Origin: an uncultured Clostridia bacterium
GTDB taxonomy: Bacteria; Bacillota; Clostridia; Lachnospirales; Lachnospiraceae
NCBI GenBank assembly: GCA_946620335.1
Contig: CAMONF010000201.1
Span: forward strand, 1 to 16,127
Direction of reading: 5' to 3'
DNA length: 16,127 nucleotides
A model generated the notes under the pieces. The model had not been told where the DNA came from. It searched no databases and was given only the letters and a program-made list of their open reading frames with translations. Below, piece by piece: positions 7,372 to 14,038 of the stretch. Position 1 is the first letter of the stretch, and each line of letters begins with the position of its first letter. A program made the position numbers and the translations under genes.

Positions 7372-7986
7372 TCACTTGCCCAGAGCGGCTCTGATGAGGG
7401 CAACACAGCCGTCCAGACCGAAGGCTGAGCTGTTCAGGGTCAGGTCATAGCTGGCAGCAGCGCCCCAGCGCTTGTTGGCATAGTAGTTGTAGTAGCTGCT
7501 TCTCTTCTTGTCGGTCTTCAGGATCATCTCCTTGGCCTTGTTGATGGTGACGCCGTAATCATGGATGATCCGGTTGGTGCGGTCCTCCAGCTCCCCGTGG
7601 ACAAACACAGAGAGGATCTTCTCCTCCTCGAGGGCATAGTCGGCACAGCGTCCTACGATCACGCAGGACCCTTCCGCAGCGATCTTCTTGATGGCGTTGA
7701 ACTGGGCCAGGAAGACCTTATGGTCGATGGGCATATCGTGCACGCCGGTGGAATAGCCGTAGGAATAGGCATCCATGACCAGGGAGTAGAGGAAGCTGTT
7801 GGTAGGCATCTCGTCGTGGTTCTCGAAAACTTCCCGGCTCAGGCCACTTTCACGGGCAGCCACCTCCAGCAGTTCCTTGTCATAGAAGGGAATACCCAGC
7901 TGCTCCGCCAGCATCCTCCCGATCTGCCGTCCGCCGGATCCGGCCTGTCTTCCGATTGTGACGATGATTTTCTCTTCGTTTGCCAT
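7372..7986 (-). CDS. Cytidylate kinase-like family P-loop protein
   Basis: This 204-residue protein begins with a nucleotide-binding loop, IGRQAGSGGRQIG (residues 11-23), followed by GIPFYDKELLEVAA, the signature of the Cytidylate_kin2 family (PF13189). Later blocks GSCVIVGRCADYAL and the C-terminal YDLTLNSSAFG also fit. Full-length CMP kinases phosphorylate CMP and dCMP. This family is related but usually has no proven substrate, and many Clostridia carry copies besides the true cmk, so I do not assign that symbol. It is the first gene of a unit with the AI-2E protein, with a good promoter about 130 nt upstream and a structured leader. GGGGGA and TAGGA precede the ATG at 7986. Length is normal for the family. 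Confidence 0.88.
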   Translation of the reverse strand: MANEEKIIVTIGRQAGSGGRQIGRMLAEQLGIPFYDKELLEVAARESGLSREVFENHDEMPTNSFLYSLVMDAYSYGYSTGVHDMPIDHKVFLAQFNAIKKIAAEGSCVIVGRCADYALEEEKILSVFVHGELEDRTNRIIHDYGVTINKAKEMILKTDKKRSSYYNYYANKRWGAAASYDLTLNSSAFGLDGCVALIRAALGK

Positions 7987-8017
7987 ATCCTACGTCCCCC
8001 TTCATGTATTCTCTGGA

Positions 8018-8058
8018 ACCATTCAGCATCCTTAAGGAGCGGATACCCTGTGAATGGT
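8018..8058 (-). promoter_or_regulatory. Leader hairpin upstream of cytidylate-kinase-like gene
   Basis: A perfect 8-bp outer stem (ACCATTCA at 8018-8025 with TGAATGGT at 8051-8058) encloses a second possible pairing (ATCC with GGAT). It lies in the predicted 127-nt 5' leader, about 32 nt before the start codon, and is not followed by a T tract, so it is not a terminator. Its role is unknown. Confidence 0.5.
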
Positions 8059-8119
8059 CACCAATTTGCCATAAAAAGAAGTCTGAATTCTGATGATTTC
8101 AGAAAATATCAACAGTTCT

Positions 8120-8148
8120 ATTTTACTTTCCTGCCGGACGGCTGACAA
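8120..8148 (-). promoter_or_regulatory. Sigma-A-type promoter of the cytidylate-kinase-like/AI-2E unit
   Basis: On the minus strand, TTGTCA (8148-8143), exactly 17 nt, then TAAAAT (8125-8120): five of six matches in each hexamer. Predicted transcription starts near 8113, giving a leader of about 127 nt before the ATG at 7986. It begins directly after the terminator T tract of the rluD unit. Confidence 0.75.
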
Positions 8149-8150
8149 GT

Positions 8151-8184
8151 AAAAAAATAGGATTTAACCGGATTTTAAGAATCC
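8151..8184 (-). terminator. Intrinsic terminator after rluD
   Basis: On the minus strand a GGATT/AATCC stem, extended by TAA/TTA across a 2-nt bulge, has a 7-nt loop and is followed by TATTTTTTT (seven T at 8157-8151). It begins about 15 nt after the rluD stop. The stem is AT-rich and modest, but the T tract is good. Confidence 0.65.
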
Positions 8185-8199
8185 CTGCCCTCCGCCTCG

Positions 8200-9159
8200 T
8201 CATCTTCCGCCGCGGAAACGGTTCAAAAGGGCCTCGAAATAGCCCGGCAGCGGCGCTTCGAACTCCATATACTCGCCGGTGGAAGGATGGATGAACCCTA
8301 TGATCCCCGCATGCAGGGTCTGCCCCTCGAGGTCGAACCCGCTCCTCCTGCCGCCGTACACGTCATCTCCCAGCAGGGGATGGCCCGTGTGGGACATATG
8401 GACGCGGATCTGGTGGGTGCGCCCGGTCTCCAGACGGAATTCGCACAGGGAATAGCCGTTATACCGTTCCAGGACAGTCACATGGGTGACGGCCGGCTTG
8501 CCGCCGTCGCGGAGGACTGTCATTTTCTTGCGGTCCCTGGGGTCCCGCCCGATATTGCCCTCTATGACAGTTTCGTCCTCCCTCGGCGCGCCGATGACGA
8601 TGCCCCGGTAGCGCCGGGTTATGGAATGGTCCTTCAGCTGGGCCGCGATGGAGCGGTGGGCGGCGTCATTTTTGCAGACGATGAGGGCGCCGGTGGTGTC
8701 CTTGTCGATTCGGTGGACAATACCCGGTCTCAGGATCCCGTTTATGCCGGACAGGCTGTCGCCGCAGTGCCAGAGAACGGCATTGACCAGTGTCCCGCCG
8801 AGATGACCCGGTGCGGGATGAACGGTCATCCCCTTGGGTTTATTTACGATGAGGACATCGCTGTCCTCATAGAGAATGTCGAGAGGTATATTCTCCGGCT
8901 GAATATCCGGCAGCTCCGGGGCCGGAATGCGGACTGTGATCTCCTCGCCCTCCGACACCTTGTAGGAACTCTTGATCTTCTTCCCGCCCAGGGTAATGAG
9001 ACCGCTGTCGATCAGTCCCTGAATCCGCGTTCTGGAAATGTCCCCCAGCTCATCCGCGAGGAACCGGTCCACCCGAAGTCCCTCCTGCTCCTCATCGGGG
9101 ACAAGGACCCGGACGGCCGCGATCTCCGCGTCGCTCCGGTCGAATGCCTTCGCCTTCAT
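8200..9159 (-). CDS. rluD: RluA/RluD-family 23S rRNA pseudouridine synthase
   Basis: This 319-residue cytosolic enzyme isomerises uridines to pseudouridine in RNA, in this family usually in 23S rRNA. An S4 RNA-binding domain occupies about residues 27-85 (LRVDRFLADELGDISRTRIQ is its start). The catalytic domain follows, with NKPKGMTVHPAPGH (106-119), the active-site motif HRIDKDTTG (149-157, catalytic Asp expected at D152) and the late block ETGRTHQIRVHMSHTGHPLLGD. Length and order are standard for the RluD/YlyB type. The start overlaps the lspA stop in ATGA, so translation is coupled, and the lspA-rluD pairing is common in Firmicutes. The exact target uridines cannot be assigned from sequence, so the symbol is by family. 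Confidence 0.93.
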   Translation of the reverse strand: MKAKAFDRSDAEIAAVRVLVPDEEQEGLRVDRFLADELGDISRTRIQGLIDSGLITLGGKKIKSSYKVSEGEEITVRIPAPELPDIQPENIPLDILYEDSDVLIVNKPKGMTVHPAPGHLGGTLVNAVLWHCGDSLSGINGILRPGIVHRIDKDTTGALIVCKNDAAHRSIAAQLKDHSITRRYRGIVIGAPREDETVIEGNIGRDPRDRKKMTVLRDGGKPAVTHVTVLERYNGYSLCEFRLETGRTHQIRVHMSHTGHPLLGDDVYGGRRSGFDLEGQTLHAGIIGFIHPSTGEYMEFEAPLPGYFEALLNRFRGGR

Positions 9160-9695
9160 TGATCATCCTCCGCCCTGCGTCCTCTTACCGCGTTCTCGAT
9201 TTTCTCCAGGTCCTCCTCCTTGTAAACGCCCAGAAGAAGGATGAAGATGGCGGCCGCCGAGCATGTGACATAAATGTCGGCGACGTTGAAGATCGGGAAA
9301 TCGATCAGGCAGAAATAGAGGAAATCCCGGACATAGCGCAGCATCACGCGGTCGATGAAATTGCCGAGGGCGCCGGCCATGAGAAAGAGAGCTATGATTC
9401 TGATCGGAAGGTAACGTCTTTCACGCGGCATGCGCAGGTAAAACAGAACAGCCGCCGCCAGAAATACCACCGTGATGACATAGAAAAACACCAGCTGATT
9501 GTTGAAGAGGCCGAAGGCAGCCCCCGTATTCTCCAGATACTGGAGGCGGAATACGCCCGGCAGGATGTCCACCGGCTTCCCGGGAAGCTTTGCCGCAGCC
9601 AGGACCTTGGTATACTGGTCCAGGAAGGTGAGCAAGGCCACGACCACCAGCCCGACGATCACGTCTTTGACCCTTGCAGTCCTGTCATTCTTCAT
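9156..9695 (-). CDS. lspA: Lipoprotein signal peptidase (signal peptidase II)
   Basis: This 179-residue membrane aspartyl protease cleaves the signal peptide of prolipoproteins after lipidation. Four hydrophobic segments are visible (about 11-29, 68-88, 97-113 and 134-157). Family motifs present are LENTGAAFG (54-62), GALGNFIDR (108-116), YVRDF (121-125) and FNVADI (136-141). The catalytic dyad should be D124 and D140. The C-terminal tail is short and charged. The gene overlaps the end of aroB by 11 nt and shares ATGA with rluD, so all three are read as one coupled unit. The length is slightly above the usual 150-170 residues. Confidence 0.96.
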   Translation of the reverse strand: MKNDRTARVKDVIVGLVVVALLTFLDQYTKVLAAAKLPGKPVDILPGVFRLQYLENTGAAFGLFNNQLVFFYVITVVFLAAAVLFYLRMPRERRYLPIRIIALFLMAGALGNFIDRVMLRYVRDFLYFCLIDFPIFNVADIYVTCSAAAIFILLLGVYKEEDLEKIENAVRGRRAEDDQ

Positions 9696-10752
9696 AAACT
9701 ATTCCATCTCCGTTGATGAAGCGGATACCGTTCAGGATCTCCTCCTCGGTCACGTCATCAGCAATGAAAGCCTCGCCGATGCCTTTCAGGAGGATGAAAC
9801 GTACCTGACCGCCCTTTTTCTTTTTGTCGGACCTTGTGATTTCAAGGACAGCCTGCTCGTCAATGCCGTCCACGAACATCGGCAGGTCGAAGGCCACGCA
9901 CATGTCGCGGATCTCATAGAGTTCCTCCGGGGAAATGAGATCACGCCCCCGGCTGATGCTGGCCGCCGCAATGCACCCCAGGGCCACACACTGGCCGTGG
10001 AGCATGGAGAAATGCTTGTATTTCTCGATGGCATGTCCGATGGTGTGTCCCAGATTCAAGAGAGCGCGCTCTCCCTTCTCCGTGGGATCCCGGTCCACGA
10101 TGGCTTCCTTGATGGCCGCCGCGGACTTGACCATCTTGAGGATGGTCTCATAATTGCGGTCATTGATTTCCTCCATGTGGTTGATGATCCACTCGTAGAA
10201 CTTCTCATCGGCCAGGAGGGCTGTCTTCAGGACCTCGCCCATGCCGGAGGAGAACTGATCTGCAGGAAGCGTCGCCAGGGTCCGAACATTGGTGAAGACA
10301 AAAGCAGGCATGTGGAAGGCGCCGACCATGTTCTTGAAGCCCTGGTAGTCCACGCCGGTCTTGCCGCCGATGCTGGAGTCCACCTGGGCCAGAAGGGTCG
10401 TCGGCACCTGGGCATAGCGGATTCCCCTCAGGTAGGTGGCTGCCGTAAAGCCGGTCATATCACCGACGACACCGCCGCCGAGAGCCAGCAGGGCATCGTG
10501 GCGGTCATACTGTCTTGAAATCAGAAAGCCATAGAGAGCCTCGATGGAGGCAAGGGTCTTATTTTCCTCGCCCGCCGGGAAGGCGTAGACGTCGATCTGG
10601 CGGAAGCGCTTGGCCAGGGCTTCGCTGACATCCTTGGCATAGAGAGGCGCCGTGTTGGTGTCGCAGACGATGCAGATGCGCTCGCGGCCCAGGCCGGCCT
10701 TGTCACAGGCCTTGGCCAGGTCATGGAAGGAACTTTTGAAATAAAGGGGCAT
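9685..10752 (-). CDS. aroB: 3-dehydroquinate synthase
   Basis: This 355-residue NAD- and metal-dependent cytosolic enzyme converts DAHP to 3-dehydroquinate, the second step of the shikimate pathway. Motifs are clear: the NAD loop GGGVVGDMTGF (92-102), YLRGI (107-111), the substrate block QVPTTLLAQVDSSIGGKTGVD (115-135), GMGEVLKTAL (170-179, metal ligand E173), NLGHTIGHAIE (233-243) and H252 in the LHG turn. Length is normal. AAGGAG lies 8 nt before the ATG. No other shikimate gene is nearby; aroB sits between sepF, whose terminator precedes it, and lspA, which it overlaps. I found no convincing promoter in the 93 nt between that terminator and the start, only short hairpins. Confidence 0.96.
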   Translation of the reverse strand: MPLYFKSSFHDLAKACDKAGLGRERICIVCDTNTAPLYAKDVSEALAKRFRQIDVYAFPAGEENKTLASIEALYGFLISRQYDRHDALLALGGGVVGDMTGFTAATYLRGIRYAQVPTTLLAQVDSSIGGKTGVDYQGFKNMVGAFHMPAFVFTNVRTLATLPADQFSSGMGEVLKTALLADEKFYEWIINHMEEINDRNYETILKMVKSAAAIKEAIVDRDPTEKGERALLNLGHTIGHAIEKYKHFSMLHGQCVALGCIAAASISRGRDLISPEELYEIRDMCVAFDLPMFVDGIDEQAVLEITRSDKKKKGGQVRFILLKGIGEAFIADDVTEEEILNGIRFINGDGIVYEE

Positions 10753-10776
10753 GGCTTTGTCTCCTTTTCAGCAGGC

Positions 10777-10792
10777 GAGTCCCGCAGGACTC
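10777..10792 (-). promoter_or_regulatory. Short perfect hairpin just upstream of the aroB ribosome binding site
   Basis: GAGTCC and GGACTC form a 6-bp perfect stem with a 4-nt loop, about 10 nt before the aroB Shine-Dalgarno. A further small stem (CGGC GTAT GCCG) lies just upstream of it. The hairpin could affect ribosome access, but there is no T tract and no recognised regulator class. Confidence 0.35.
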
Positions 10793-10845
10793 TCATTGAC
10801 GGCATACGCCGGTACACTCGGCTTTGACAGCCTCCGGTGAAGCCG

Positions 10846-10882
10846 AAAAAAAAGAGTATCTGCGCCGGGTGCGCGGATACTC
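10846..10882 (-). terminator. Strong intrinsic terminator after sepF
   Basis: A 12-bp stem with one T/G wobble (arms 10854-10865 and 10871-10882), a 5-nt loop, and a run of eight T on the minus strand (10853-10846). It begins 22 nt after the sepF stop and closes the HlyD-yggS-sepF operon. Confidence 0.92.
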
Positions 10883-10904
10883 TCGTGGAATCATATAGAC
10901 GAGG

Positions 10905-11636
10905 TCAATAAGGGGATCTCATGGAAGGAATATCGAAGGCACCGCTCAAAATGCTGGTCACGTCGCCCGAAATGTCGACATCAGCGGGCGTCAGGATATA
11001 GATATAGCTGGAAATCTTCTGTAGACCGCCGTTCAGGGCATAGCAGGTGCCGCAGGTAAAGTCGATGATCCGCTGAGCCAGGTCAACATCGATACCCTCA
11101 AGGTTCAGGACCACAGTGCACTTATCCATAAGGGTGTCCGCAATATCCTTGGTATCGTCCATGGAGGTCGGACGAATCACATTCACTTCCATCGGAGAGA
11201 GTCCTTTCTTGCGCGCCGGAGCCGGCTTAGCCTTCTTCTCAGGTCTCTGCTTCGGCATCTCCTTGCGGGAAGACTCTGCTCTCTCAGCGTATGCGTTCGA
11301 CCTCGCAGATGTGCGGTCAGTGCTGTAGGACGTCTTGGAGGAGCTGCGGACCGTCTTGGACGCAGCGGGCGCAGGCTGCTTGGCTGTCTTCCGGGGAAGT
11401 TCCTCTTCTTCCTCGTCGAAGTCAAAGTCGTCCTCCTCCTCATCGTCCTCCTCGTCGTAATCCCTGGTGCTTCTGGATTTTCCGGAGGAGAATCTGGAGA
11501 AGAAGCTGCCTCTGGGCTTTTCGTCCTCGTAGTCTTCCTCGTCTTCCTCGTCGTCCTCATCGTCGAGGAAATCTTCCTCGTCGTCGTAGTCGTCATTCAG
11601 TTTAATGGCATCCAGAAATCTATCAAAAATCGACAT
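10905..11636 (-). CDS. sepF: Cell division protein SepF with long acidic linker
   Basis: SepF binds FtsZ and anchors the Z ring to the membrane. The conserved C-terminal SepF domain is at about 150-225: VIRPTSMDDTKDIADTLMDK, then LEGIDVDLAQRIIDF and ALNGGLQKISSYIYILTP. The N-terminus MSIFDRFLDAIKL can form the membrane-binding amphipathic helix. Between them lies a linker of about 130 residues. Its first half is extremely acidic (Asp/Glu runs at about 15-39 and 59-79) and its second half is Ser/Thr/Lys/Arg-rich. Typical SepF is about 150 residues, so at 243 this one is long because of the linker. GGAG precedes the ATG. The gene lies 25 nt after yggS and before a strong terminator, in the usual yggS-sepF order of Firmicutes. 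Confidence 0.95.
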   Translation of the reverse strand: MSIFDRFLDAIKLNDDYDDEEDFLDDEDDEEDEEDYEDEKPRGSFFSRFSSGKSRSTRDYDEEDDEEEDDFDFDEEEEELPRKTAKQPAPAASKTVRSSSKTSYSTDRTSARSNAYAERAESSRKEMPKQRPEKKAKPAPARKKGLSPMEVNVIRPTSMDDTKDIADTLMDKCTVVLNLEGIDVDLAQRIIDFTCGTCYALNGGLQKISSYIYILTPADVDISGDVTSILSGAFDIPSMRSPY

Positions 11637-11661
11637 GTCGCAGACACTCCGTTCTCAAACC

Positions 11662-12354
11662 TTATTTGGTATAATCTCTCTCTCCGAAAATAGCTGTACC
11701 GACACGGACCATAGTGGAGCCTTCCTCTACGGCCACCTCATAGTCATTGGACATACCCATACTGAGGACATCCACTGTTACATTATCAATTTTTTTCTCT
11801 GCCGTGTCAACACTTAAATGGCGCAAACGTTCAAAGAAAATGCGGTCCTCTTCGGGGTCCTCCACGTAAGGAGCGCTGGTCATAAAGCCACGGACTTTCA
11901 CGTGCGGCAGGGCGCTGATGGCCCGAACCAGGTCCTCCGCCTCGGAGGGCGCCACCCCGAATTTGGTGTCCTCTCCCGCCACATTCACCTCGATGAGGAC
12001 GGGAATCACCCGGTCATGCTTGGCCGCTTCCTTCTCGATGGTCTCGGCCAGGGCCAGAGAATCCACGGAATGGATCATGTATACGTAAGAGGCGATGTAC
12101 TTGACCTTGTTCCGCTGAAGATGGCCGATCATATGCCAGCGGATGTCCTCCGGCAGGTCATCGTGCTTGGTCCTCAGCTCCTGGATGTAATTCTCGCCGA
12201 AGTCCCGGTGGCCGGCCTTGTAGAGAGCCATGATGTCCTCCTCCGGCTTGGTCTTGCTGACGGCGACGAGAGTTACCTCCTCCCCGTCCCGACCGGCCCG
12301 AGCTGCCGCATCAGCAATTTTCTTTTTTACCAGTTTCAGATTGTCTTCTATCAT
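11662..12354 (-). CDS. yggS: YggS/PLPBP-family pyridoxal phosphate homeostasis protein
   Basis: This cytosolic PLP-binding protein of about 230 residues has the alanine-racemase N-terminal (TIM barrel) fold and regulates free PLP and amino-acid balance; no enzyme activity is established. Motifs include VAVSKTKP (30-37, with K34 expected to hold PLP), DFGENYIQEL, WHMIGHLQRNKVKY, the IHSVDSL strand and SMGMSNDYEVAVEEGSTMVRVGTAIFG near the end. I place the start at the ATG at 12354, MIEDNLKL, because AGAGG stands 7 nt before it and the length then matches the family. An upstream in-frame TTG at 12393 would add 13 residues. The gene is second in the operon, 35 nt after the HlyD-like gene. Confidence 0.95.
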   Translation of the reverse strand: MIEDNLKLVKKKIADAAARAGRDGEEVTLVAVSKTKPEEDIMALYKAGHRDFGENYIQELRTKHDDLPEDIRWHMIGHLQRNKVKYIASYVYMIHSVDSLALAETIEKEAAKHDRVIPVLIEVNVAGEDTKFGVAPSEAEDLVRAISALPHVKVRGFMTSAPYVEDPEEDRIFFERLRHLSVDTAEKKIDNVTVDVLSMGMSNDYEVAVEEGSTMVRVGTAIFGERDYTK

Positions 12355-12361
12355 ATGTTTT

Positions 12362-12366
12362 CCTCT
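12362..12366 (-). promoter_or_regulatory. Ribosome binding site fixing the yggS start
   Basis: AGAGG seven bases before the ATG at 12354 favours this start over the in-frame TTG at 12393, which overlaps the end of the preceding gene. Confidence 0.7.
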
Positions 12367-12389
12367 GGGAAGTGGGTGCCGCAGCCCTG

Positions 12390-13763
12390 TCAATGCACTG
12401 TGATCTGGGATTCCTTGACAGTGGAGGCATCCAGCACGATGTAATCGAACTGGGATATGCCGAAGCGCGTTCCCCGCTCCACGATGCAGTACTGCTCATT
12501 CTTGTCGATGATGCTGACCTTGCGGAAGACGGCGTAGCCTTTGTTCAGGTTGTATACGCCCTCCAGGGTATCCGTGGCCCGCACGATGTAGCGGTCGGTG
12601 GAACCGCCGTGTTTGATGATGACGTCACCGCCGGAGAAGTCCGTGTCGTCCACATAGTAGCGGCCGTCCTTCAGTTCATATAAGGTGGTGGTGACGAAGG
12701 TCGTGGTTTCATTTCCCTCCCGGTCCGTGGTCACTTTGAGGAAGCCGGCTGTGCCGCCGTCATCGCCCACCGTGATATAATCCTCCGGGATCACGTAGAA
12801 CTCTTTGGAGACAAGGGATGTGACCGGAATCTTGAGGCCCGTATTCTGGTTGGTGACCAGCTCGATCTCGATGAACCGGTTGTCGATATACCTGGACAGA
12901 CCGCCCATAAAATCCAGCTTGCCGAAATAGCTGTCATCCGCGCCGGTCAGGATCTGGAAGGAGGCTGTCTGGGTGACGTTGTCCTTCAGGAAGCGCACCC
13001 GGATGGAGGTCCGGTCGGACAGCTGCACCACCTGCCGGGAGGTCAGCGGAATGATCAGCGACCAGGCCTCGGACTCGATCAGCTTGTAAACGTTCTCACC
13101 CGCCCTGACTTCCCCGTTGGTCTTCAAATTGGTCCGGACATAGGACTTTTTGTCCAGGTCGGCCGCCGTCAGATTGTCAACGCTGATATTCTCATACCCA
13201 TCGATCAGGTAACTCACGATACCCGGCGAGGGGGCCGTCGCGATGGTCTGTTCGCCGATCGTCATGGAACCCGAGGAATCCACGGAGGTGTTGAAAAGGG
13301 CGATATCCGAGCTGCCTAAAATATCCGACTCCAGCTGGTACTTGAGGGTATAGGTCTCGTGGAAGTCCACCGGTGAAAAGCCCAGTGAAAATGAACGCAG
13401 GTCGCTGTTAATTCGGGCCGCCGTCTCCTCGTCCAAGGTGCCGACGCTCTCCGTGGTCTTCTCCGCTCCCACTCCGTAGACAGCGCCATAACGCTTCACC
13501 CGGCTGCCCTCGCGGGCATAGTAGGTAATATATCCCGAAGTGTCCGCCGAAATCACGCGCTCAGAGCGCAGCGCCAACCCGGTATAATACTGGTTCTTTG
13601 CCAGCGGTCCGGCTGTCACCTGGTAGGATTCCACGTGGTTGGCCGTCAGGTAAAGGACCATACTGACGATGATATATAAGAAAACGGCTCCAAAAAGGAT
13701 CGTTCCGATGTTGATGGAAAAGACCCGCCGGAAGGGGCTGCGGTCTGAAGTCCTGTTCGCCAC
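12390..13763 (-). CDS. HlyD-like membrane-anchored adaptor protein
   Basis: This 457-residue protein has a short basic N-terminus, one membrane segment (about 18-40) and a large extracytoplasmic part, the layout of HlyD/RND-type adaptor (membrane fusion) proteins. The segment around residues 70-98 (SADTSGYITYYAREGSRVKR) resembles the first half of a lipoyl-like hairpin domain, and VRAGENVYKLIESEAWSLIIPL reads like the second half; a beta-rich C-terminal part follows. Adaptors normally work with an exporter, but no transporter is encoded in this window. Its position ahead of yggS and sepF is one I associate with Clostridia, which suggests an envelope or division role; that is inference. The start is GTG at 13763, supported by AAAGGA 8 nt upstream. 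An extended -10 promoter lies about 150 nt upstream. Confidence 0.82.
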   Translation of the reverse strand: MANRTSDRSPFRRVFSINIGTILFGAVFLYIIVSMVLYLTANHVESYQVTAGPLAKNQYYTGLALRSERVISADTSGYITYYAREGSRVKRYGAVYGVGAEKTTESVGTLDEETAARINSDLRSFSLGFSPVDFHETYTLKYQLESDILGSSDIALFNTSVDSSGSMTIGEQTIATAPSPGIVSYLIDGYENISVDNLTAADLDKKSYVRTNLKTNGEVRAGENVYKLIESEAWSLIIPLTSRQVVQLSDRTSIRVRFLKDNVTQTASFQILTGADDSYFGKLDFMGGLSRYIDNRFIEIELVTNQNTGLKIPVTSLVSKEFYVIPEDYITVGDDGGTAGFLKVTTDREGNETTTFVTTTLYELKDGRYYVDDTDFSGGDVIIKHGGSTDRYIVRATDTLEGVYNLNKGYAVFRKVSIIDKNEQYCIVERGTRFGISQFDYIVLDASTVKESQITVH

Positions 13764-13771
13764 TGCTGATT

Positions 13772-13777
13772 TCCTTT
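13772..13777 (-). promoter_or_regulatory. Ribosome binding site for the GTG start of the HlyD-like gene
   Basis: AAAGGA eight bases before GTG at 13763 decides this non-ATG start. There is no competing ATG in the first codons. Confidence 0.65.
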
Positions 13778-13810
13778 ATAAAAAAATAGAATAGTTCACC
13801 GGCATCACGT

Positions 13811-13819
13811 TGTGGATAA
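13811..13819 (-). promoter_or_regulatory. Single perfect DnaA-box-like 9-mer in a leader
   Basis: TTATCCACA on the minus strand equals the consensus DnaA box. It lies in the predicted 5' leader of the HlyD-yggS-sepF operon. It is solitary, so binding is possible but unproven, and one chance match in a window this size is not rare. Confidence 0.3.
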
Positions 13820-13826
13820 GGCTGCA

Positions 13827-13842
13827 GGCATCTTAAGATGCC
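13827..13842. repeat. 16-bp perfect palindrome in the HlyD-operon leader
   Basis: GGCATCTTAAGATGCC is fully self-complementary. It lies about 65 nt upstream of the GTG start, inside the predicted leader. It could be a dimeric regulator's operator or an RNA hairpin. A related GGCATC occurs again at 13801-13806. Confidence 0.5.
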
Positions 13843-13918
13843 GGCACACGGAGCACAGCCGGAAAATGAAGGCACAGCCCGAATCTGCATCCAGTACGGG
13901 CACCTCTGTATCCGACCC

Positions 13919-13947
13919 ATTATAGCATAAGAGAAGCCGCCGGACAA
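13919..13947 (-). promoter_or_regulatory. Extended -10 promoter of the HlyD-yggS-sepF operon
   Basis: On the minus strand, TTGTCC (13947-13942), 17 nt, then TATAAT (13924-13919), with TG one base before the -10 (extended -10). The -35 overlaps the preceding terminator hairpin. Predicted start is near 13912, giving a leader of about 150 nt. Confidence 0.78.
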
Positions 13948-13956
13948 GCCGGCGGC
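13936..13956 (-). terminator. GC-rich hairpin terminator overlapping the next promoter
   Basis: GCCGCCGG and CCGGCGGC form a perfect 8-bp stem with a 5-nt loop, followed on the minus strand by TTCTCTTAT. It lies about 80 nt after the stop of the small P-loop gene. The -35 of the next promoter is in its loop and right arm. Confidence 0.65.
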
Positions 13957-14038
13957 AATCTCAACATGTATATCTGTTTCCGCATTTTCCTGCGGGTAAT
14001 GACCTGATTTAGAATAGGCTTCCCCTCAATCGCCTGTA

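Noticed and set aside
12355..12393. Upstream TTG start for yggS giving 13 extra residues
   Set aside because: The ATG at 12354 has a well-placed AGAGG, and the shorter product fits the family length.
13811..13819. DnaA box considered as part of a replication origin
   Set aside because: Only one box, no AT-rich unwinding region, and no dnaA, dnaN or similar genes nearby.
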